A stretch of 7,704 bases of DNA, taken from assembly GCA_003241175.1 (NCBI GenBank), contig QFOI01000159.1, positions 1-7,704 on the forward strand. Direction: 5' to 3'. The translations under genes and the position numbers were made by a program. The notes under the pieces were generated by a model. That model was not told the origin of the DNA and searched no databases. It saw only the letters and a program-made list of their open reading frames with translations. This document shows positions 4,240-7,704 of the stretch, piece by piece. Origin of the DNA: Pseudopedobacter saltans. Lineage in GTDB: Bacteria; Bacteroidota; Bacteroidia; Chitinophagales; Chitinophagaceae. Each line of letters opens with the position of its first letter. Position 1 is the first letter of the stretch.

Positions 4240-7116
4240 ATGCACAAGACTTTTACAAAATTAGTTTTCCTGTTTTCATTCTCATTGACAATGAGTTTCT
4301 TGACGGCAAAGGCGCAAGATACCGGCCGCATCGTAGGTAGATTAGTAGATACATCTGGCATAAATGGAATTTCCAATGTAAAACTTTATCTATTCCAAAA
4401 AAAAGATAGTGCTTTGTATGACACGATAAGGACCGATTCACTCGGTCAATTTCGCTTTACACAATTGGCGCTCCCTAATTCCTACTACATGACCATCGCT
4501 AAGAAAGGCTTCAGAAAGATGGACTTGGGAATCAACCTGACAGCTGCTTCCAGCTATAAAGACTTATCCAATATTTCTTTGCAACCCTCTGAGGATGAGT
4601 TGGAAGCTGTCGTGGTAACATCAGTTGTACCTGTAAAAATAAAAGGAGACACCACAGAATTCAACGCGGATGCCTACCATTTAAAACCCAACGCTACAGC
4701 AGAAGACCTACTCAAAAAACTTCCTGGCATAGATGTAGACCAAAGTGGAGGGATAAAATCAAGTGGTGAAACGGTTTCGCGTGTTTATGTCAATGGAAAA
4801 CGCTTTTTCGGTGACGACCCCAAAATGGCCACCCAAAATCTTCCGTCTGATGTCATTGACAAAGTACAAGTTTTTGATGCACTCAGTGACCAAAGTGCAT
4901 TTACCGGTTTTGATGATGGCAATAGAGTAAAAACGATAAACATCGTAACGAAAAAAGACAAAAGTGTGGGATATTTCGGAAAAACCTTTGCGGGAGCCGG
5001 CTCTCGTGGACTTTTTGCTTTGGGCACGGCCACTCATCGTTTCAATAATGACCAACAGATCTCTCTCATAGGCGAAGCCAATAGTACCAACCAACAGATG
5101 TTTACATTCCAGGATATATTTGGAACATCAGGAGGAGGTAGACCTGGAGGTTCCGGGGGTAATGGAGGACCTGGTGGCGGTGGACCTGGAGGACCACAGG
5201 GAGCAAGCAATAGCTCAGGACTAGTGAAAACATGGGCAGGTGGTTTGAATTACAGAGACACTTGGGGGAAAAATACGCAGGTTTCAGGAAGTTATTTTTT
5301 GAATAAAAGGAGCAATAACATTGTTAGCGAAAGCAATACACAACAACTATATTCGGACGATTCAACGCAGGTAACCAATAGCAATTCCAATACATTCACC
5401 AAAATTTTAAACCAGAGACTCAACCTCAATATTGAAACAAATTTTGACTCTAGCAATGCGTTGATTATTCGGCCCAATATCAGCTTTCAAAATACGACGA
5501 GCAATAGCCTGAGTAACTCTAATATAGCGTGGCAAGGAATGGACTCAATAAGTAATACCAACTCCAATATTTACACAAAAAACAAAGGATACAATGGCAG
5601 CATTGACCTTACATATCAACACAAATTTGCAAAACCTGGCCGTACCATTTCTATTGGGGAAACCATTAGTAGTAACAAAACGAGCGGAAACGGCAAGACA
5701 TACACGATCATTGACGAGTATCAAAATAGTACAATAGACAGTACAAATCTTATTTACAATTCAGAAGCAAAAAGTACTTCATTCAGCACTACAGTTTCCT
5801 ATACAGAGCCTATAGCACCGCATCAACAGTTGGAATTGAATGTAAACAATACTTACACCAAAAACAATTCTTACCGAAATACGTTTGACTATGACCCTGA
5901 AACGCAGCAATATAGTAAAACAGATTCGACGCTTTCCAATACGTACGACAACACATATGTAAGTAACCGCGCTACATTAAATTACCGCTACAATTACAAC
6001 AAGTTGAATTTTAGCATCGGAGGCGGAATTCAATTAGGCAGACAAGAAGGACTCAATGCGTTGAAAAATTACAATATCAAACAAAACTATACCAACTTCT
6101 ACCCTAGTGCTAACCTGAGTTACAAATTTTCCAATACACGAAATCTTCGTTTCAACTATATGGGAAGAACGACGCAGCCAAGCATTACACAGCTTCAACC
6201 GATTGAGGACAATAGTAATCCGCTCAGCATAACAGCCGGAAATCCTGACTTGAAACAGTCTTTTGTCAATACTTTTCGTTTTTTGTACACTTCTTTCGAT
6301 AGACAAAATAATCGTTTTATGGATGCCTCACTTAATGCAACCATAACGCAAAACAATATTGTTAACTCTATAACAAGACTTAGTAATGGAGGCCAATACA
6401 CAATACCTATCAATATGAATGGCAACTATAGTATTAACGGCCACTACAACTATACATTCCCCATACGGAATCCAAAATCCAACTTGAGTTTTACCTCAGA
6501 CATCACGAGTAGTAAAACGGCGAGTATGATCAATTCAGAGAAAAATTTCACCTATAGTCATTCTTTTGCGGAAAGGATCAAATGGACTACCAATCTTACC
6601 AGCACATTTGACATCAATCTTTCCACACAACCTTCCTATAATATTGCTCGGTATACATTGCAACCATCCCAGAACGCCAATTATTTCTCCCAAAATATGG
6701 TTGTAGAGGGTACATGGTACACACAAAATGGTTGGATAGTTTCGACTACGTTTAACTACACTTATTATAGAGGTTTGGCCGAAGGGTACAATGTGAGTAT
6801 TCCACTTTTAAATGCAAGTATTGCAAAGCAAGTATTCAAAAACAAAGCTGGAGAAATAAAATTTTCCATGTATGATGTTCTCAACCAGAACAAGAGCATC
6901 ACCAATACCAGAACGGATAACGCCATCACTCAAACGAAAAGCAATATTCTTACTCGATACGCTTTGCTGACATTCACTTACAATCTTAGAAACTTTGGAA
7001 AAAAGAGCAACACAAATAATCGCAACAATGACGAAGGTCCAATGGGGCCTCCTCCCGGCGGTGGAATGGGAGGTCCTCCTGGAGGAGGTATGGGTGGACC
7101 GCCTCCAGGTATATAA
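4240..7116 (+). CDS. Outer-membrane beta-barrel protein with carboxypeptidase-like and plug domains (TonB-receptor-like)
   Basis: A 958-residue protein expected in the outer membrane. The chosen ATG (4240) begins a clear signal peptide, MHKTFTKL plus a hydrophobic stretch, with cleavage likely after AKA at 23-25. Residues about 28-115 form a carboxypeptidase-regulatory-like beta-sandwich (GRIVGRLVDTSG, DSLGQFRF). A plug-like domain follows (about 120-240: LEAVVVTS, LLKKLPGIDVD, RVYVNGKRFFGDDP, VIDKVQVFDA). The rest is a barrel of alternating strands rich in Asn, Ser, Thr and Tyr, consistent with the outer-membrane beta-barrel families common in Bacteroidota. A Gly-rich stretch lies at 298-321, by strand count in an extracellular loop. 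The last strand (YALLTFTYNLRNFG) is followed by a charged linker and a Gly/Pro/Met tail at 933-958. I saw no cysteine in the protein and no clear TonB box. It is divergent from the LytS/LytTR pair and may be its target. No SusD-like partner is present, so a SusC-type glycan importer is less likely; the substrate or role is unknown. Confidence 0.9.
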   Translation: MHKTFTKLVFLFSFSLTMSFLTAKAQDTGRIVGRLVDTSGINGISNVKLYLFQKKDSALYDTIRTDSLGQFRFTQLALPNSYYMTIAKKGFRKMDLGINLTAASSYKDLSNISLQPSEDELEAVVVTSVVPVKIKGDTTEFNADAYHLKPNATAEDLLKKLPGIDVDQSGGIKSSGETVSRVYVNGKRFFGDDPKMATQNLPSDVIDKVQVFDALSDQSAFTGFDDGNRVKTINIVTKKDKSVGYFGKTFAGAGSRGLFALGTATHRFNNDQQISLIGEANSTNQQMFTFQDIFGTSGGGRPGGSGGNGGPGGGGPGGPQGASNSSGLVKTWAGGLNYRDTWGKNTQVSGSYFLNKRSNNIVSESNTQQLYSDDSTQVTNSNSNTFTKILNQRLNLNIETNFDSSNALIIRPNISFQNTTSNSLSNSNIAWQGMDSISNTNSNIYTKNKGYNGSIDLTYQHKFAKPGRTISIGETISSNKTSGNGKTYTIIDEYQNSTIDSTNLIYNSEAKSTSFSTTVSYTEPIAPHQQLELNVNNTYTKNNSYRNTFDYDPETQQYSKTDSTLSNTYDNTYVSNRATLNYRYNYNKLNFSIGGGIQLGRQEGLNALKNYNIKQNYTNFYPSANLSYKFSNTRNLRFNYMGRTTQPSITQLQPIEDNSNPLSITAGNPDLKQSFVNTFRFLYTSFDRQNNRFMDASLNATITQNNIVNSITRLSNGGQYTIPINMNGNYSINGHYNYTFPIRNPKSNLSFTSDITSSKTASMINSEKNFTYSHSFAERIKWTTNLTSTFDINLSTQPSYNIARYTLQPSQNANYFSQNMVVEGTWYTQNGWIVSTTFNYTYYRGLAEGYNVSIPLLNASIAKQVFKNKAGEIKFSMYDVLNQNKSITNTRTDNAITQTKSNILTRYALLTFTYNLRNFGKKSNTNNRNNDEGPMGPPPGGGMGGPPGGGMGGPPPGI
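5131..5202 (+). repeat. Gly/Pro-rich low-complexity segment within the barrel protein
   Basis: Codons 298-321 encode an almost pure Gly stretch with Pro, Arg, Ser and Asn interruptions (GGGRPGGSGGNGGPGGGG and onward), built from degenerate GGA/GGT codons. It follows three predicted barrel strands and NQQMFTFQDIFG, so it should lie in an extracellular loop near the start of the barrel. From memory, related Bacteroidota barrel proteins often carry a Gly-rich loop at this place. The length is likely variable between strains. Confidence 0.75.
7036..7113 (+). repeat. C-terminal Gly/Pro/Met repeat tail of the barrel protein
   Basis: The last 26 residues (933-958) read as tandem units, with GGGMGGPP present twice in a row, preceded by GPMGPPP and ended by PPGI. 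At DNA level the units differ at synonymous positions, so selection on the peptide is more likely than a recent duplication. Because the barrel appears to finish at NLRNFG before this tail, the tail should hang in the periplasm. Confidence 0.8.
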
Positions 7117-7148
7117 AATCGTCTAAACAACTTAATACGATCTAAAGA

Positions 7149-7188
7149 TAAAAAAACGATAAAGTATTTTTACTTTATCGTTTTTTTA
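7149..7188 (+). terminator. Strong intrinsic terminator after the outer-membrane protein gene (possibly bidirectional)
   Basis: A perfect 16-bp stem (7151-7166 with 7171-7186) closes on a TTTT loop; two more A-T pairs extend it to 7149 and 7188. The core is ACGATAAAGTA against TACTTTATCGT, with a run of A on the left and of T on the right. It starts about 33 nt after the stop codon of the barrel gene. The A-tract means it could also act on the opposite strand. Confidence 0.88.
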
Positions 7189-7259
7189 AAGGGAGCGACA
7201 AAATGATCTGGCCCTCTGTCCCAACGTCCAAAACGACTCCCCAAAACGAAGATAATCAT
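7189..7259. other. Spacer between two terminators, no gene seen
   Basis: A stretch of 71 nt, slightly richer in G and C than its surroundings (for example TGGCCCTC), lies between the two hairpins. I see no reading frame with family features, no promoter and no tRNA-like structure. It is probably plain intergenic DNA. Confidence 0.5.
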
Positions 7260-7299
7260 TAAAGAAAAAGACCAGAACTAATTCTGGTCTTTTTCTTTA
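7260..7299 (-). terminator. Strong intrinsic terminator after the L,D-transpeptidase-like gene (possibly bidirectional)
   Basis: A perfect 17-bp stem (7261-7277 with 7282-7298) encloses a 4-base loop (CTAA), and one more T-A pair extends it to 7260 and 7299. The core is GACCAGAA against TTCTGGTC, with A-rich and T-rich flanks. It lies 14 nt beyond the stop codon of the minus-strand gene. The symmetry of the flanks allows function for the plus strand too, as a second stop behind the barrel gene. Confidence 0.88.
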
Positions 7300-7313
7300 T
7301 ATCTAATTGATAT

Positions 7314-7704
7314 TTAATTCATTATTGAATATTCCCCTTTACCTGTTATTCCGATTAATGGCAACTCTTTTGTTTGGTTAAAATAGTCATACGCTTCTTT
7401 TAAACCCACTTCAAAACGTTGAAGTACTGGATCTTGTTCCGTTGTTTTGTACAGATATGTCAAACTTTTTCTGTTATTAAAATCAACAGGGAAAATATGT
7501 ACAGGAATATGGTCTTGTCCACTAGCTTTTGCAGCAGAAGCGATTAAGTATACTTCCTCTATTTGCTCGTCACGCAAAGGAATGCAACCTACTGTAACAC
7601 AACTACCATGAATATAAATATGACCTCCTGGCGACAATTGATCACTCAACATACGGTCAGATTCATTGGGATAATTCAGCTTCAAAGAAAGATGGTATTG
7701 GCTC
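7314..7704 (-). CDS. YkuD-family L,D-transpeptidase-like protein (YafK/DpaA type), C-terminal part, cut by the right edge
   Basis: The frame is open from the right edge to a TAA at 7314-7316 and gives 129 residues. A TTG at 7685 could be read as a start, but the frame continues upstream with SQYHLSLKLNYPNESDR, which belongs to the fold, so the gene is truncated by the window. The YkuD active-site motif is complete: HGSCVTVGCIPLRD, with H32 and catalytic C40 in visible-fragment numbering. The pattern HGxCVTxGC is close to that of E. coli YafK (DpaA), which cuts the link between Braun lipoprotein and peptidoglycan. Other YkuD enzymes form 3-3 crosslinks, so the exact reaction is uncertain. The following segment (IEEVYLIASAAKASGQDHIPVHIFP) also suits this subgroup. 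The protein would act on peptidoglycan in the periplasm; a signal sequence would lie outside the window. The gene converges on the barrel gene and has its own terminator. Confidence 0.88.
   Translation of the reverse strand, partial: SQYHLSLKLNYPNESDRMLSDQLSPGGHIYIHGSCVTVGCIPLRDEQIEEVYLIASAAKASGQDHIPVHIFPVDFNNRKSLTYLYKTTEQDPVLQRFEVGLKEAYDYFNQTKELPLIGITGKGEYSIMN

Noticed and set aside
4077..4376. Minus-strand open frame across the divergent intergenic region
   Set aside because: It overlaps the signal peptide region of the barrel gene and the promoter zone and has no recognisable protein features.
4240..7116. SusC-type glycan importer
   Set aside because: No SusD-like gene follows; two terminators and a convergent gene come next, and no clear TonB box is seen.
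7314..7685. L,D-transpeptidase-like gene starting at the TTG at 7685
   Set aside because: The frame stays open to the window edge, and the residues before the TTG fit the fold, so the gene is truncated rather than starting there.

Overview
The window looks like a chromosomal segment from a low-GC member of the Bacteroidota, most likely a Sphingobacterium- or Pedobacter-like organism. The clues are a large outer-membrane beta-barrel protein with an N-terminal carboxypeptidase-regulatory-like domain and a TonB-receptor-type plug, a LytS/LytTR-type two-component pair, AT-rich leaders without clear Shine-Dalgarno sequences, and promoter-like sites of the Bacteroidota type (TTTG / TAnnTTTG). The genus is inferred from gene style and was not tested.

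Left part (1-1964, minus strand): the first 300 codons of a xylulokinase, cut by the left edge, lie 18 nt downstream of a LacI-family repressor. This is the start of a D-xylose catabolic operon with its own regulator. A 14-base site that fits the LacI/CcpA operator consensus at 13 of 14 positions lies upstream of the regulator (2051-2064) and is a candidate operator.

Middle (2087-7116): a membrane histidine kinase and a LytTR response regulator overlap by 11 nt on the minus strand. Across a 229-nt intergenic region, a 958-residue outer-membrane beta-barrel protein is transcribed divergently. The kinase carries a periplasmic loop of about 80 residues rich in Pro, Gly and Met. The barrel protein ends in a Gly/Pro/Met-rich tail that should also lie in the periplasm. 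This shared composition and the divergent layout suggest a sensor/outer-membrane-protein module, in which the kinase may monitor or control its neighbour. This is the most interesting hypothesis here and it is unproven. The intergenic region holds an inverted repeat and a plausible promoter for the barrel gene.

Right part (7117-7704): two near-perfect hairpin terminators, both flanked by A/T tracts so that either could work in both directions, separate the barrel gene from a convergent gene. That gene encodes the C-terminal part of a YkuD-family L,D-transpeptidase-like protein closest to the YafK/DpaA type, cut by the right edge. No RNA genes, insertion sequences, CRISPR arrays or tRNAs were seen.
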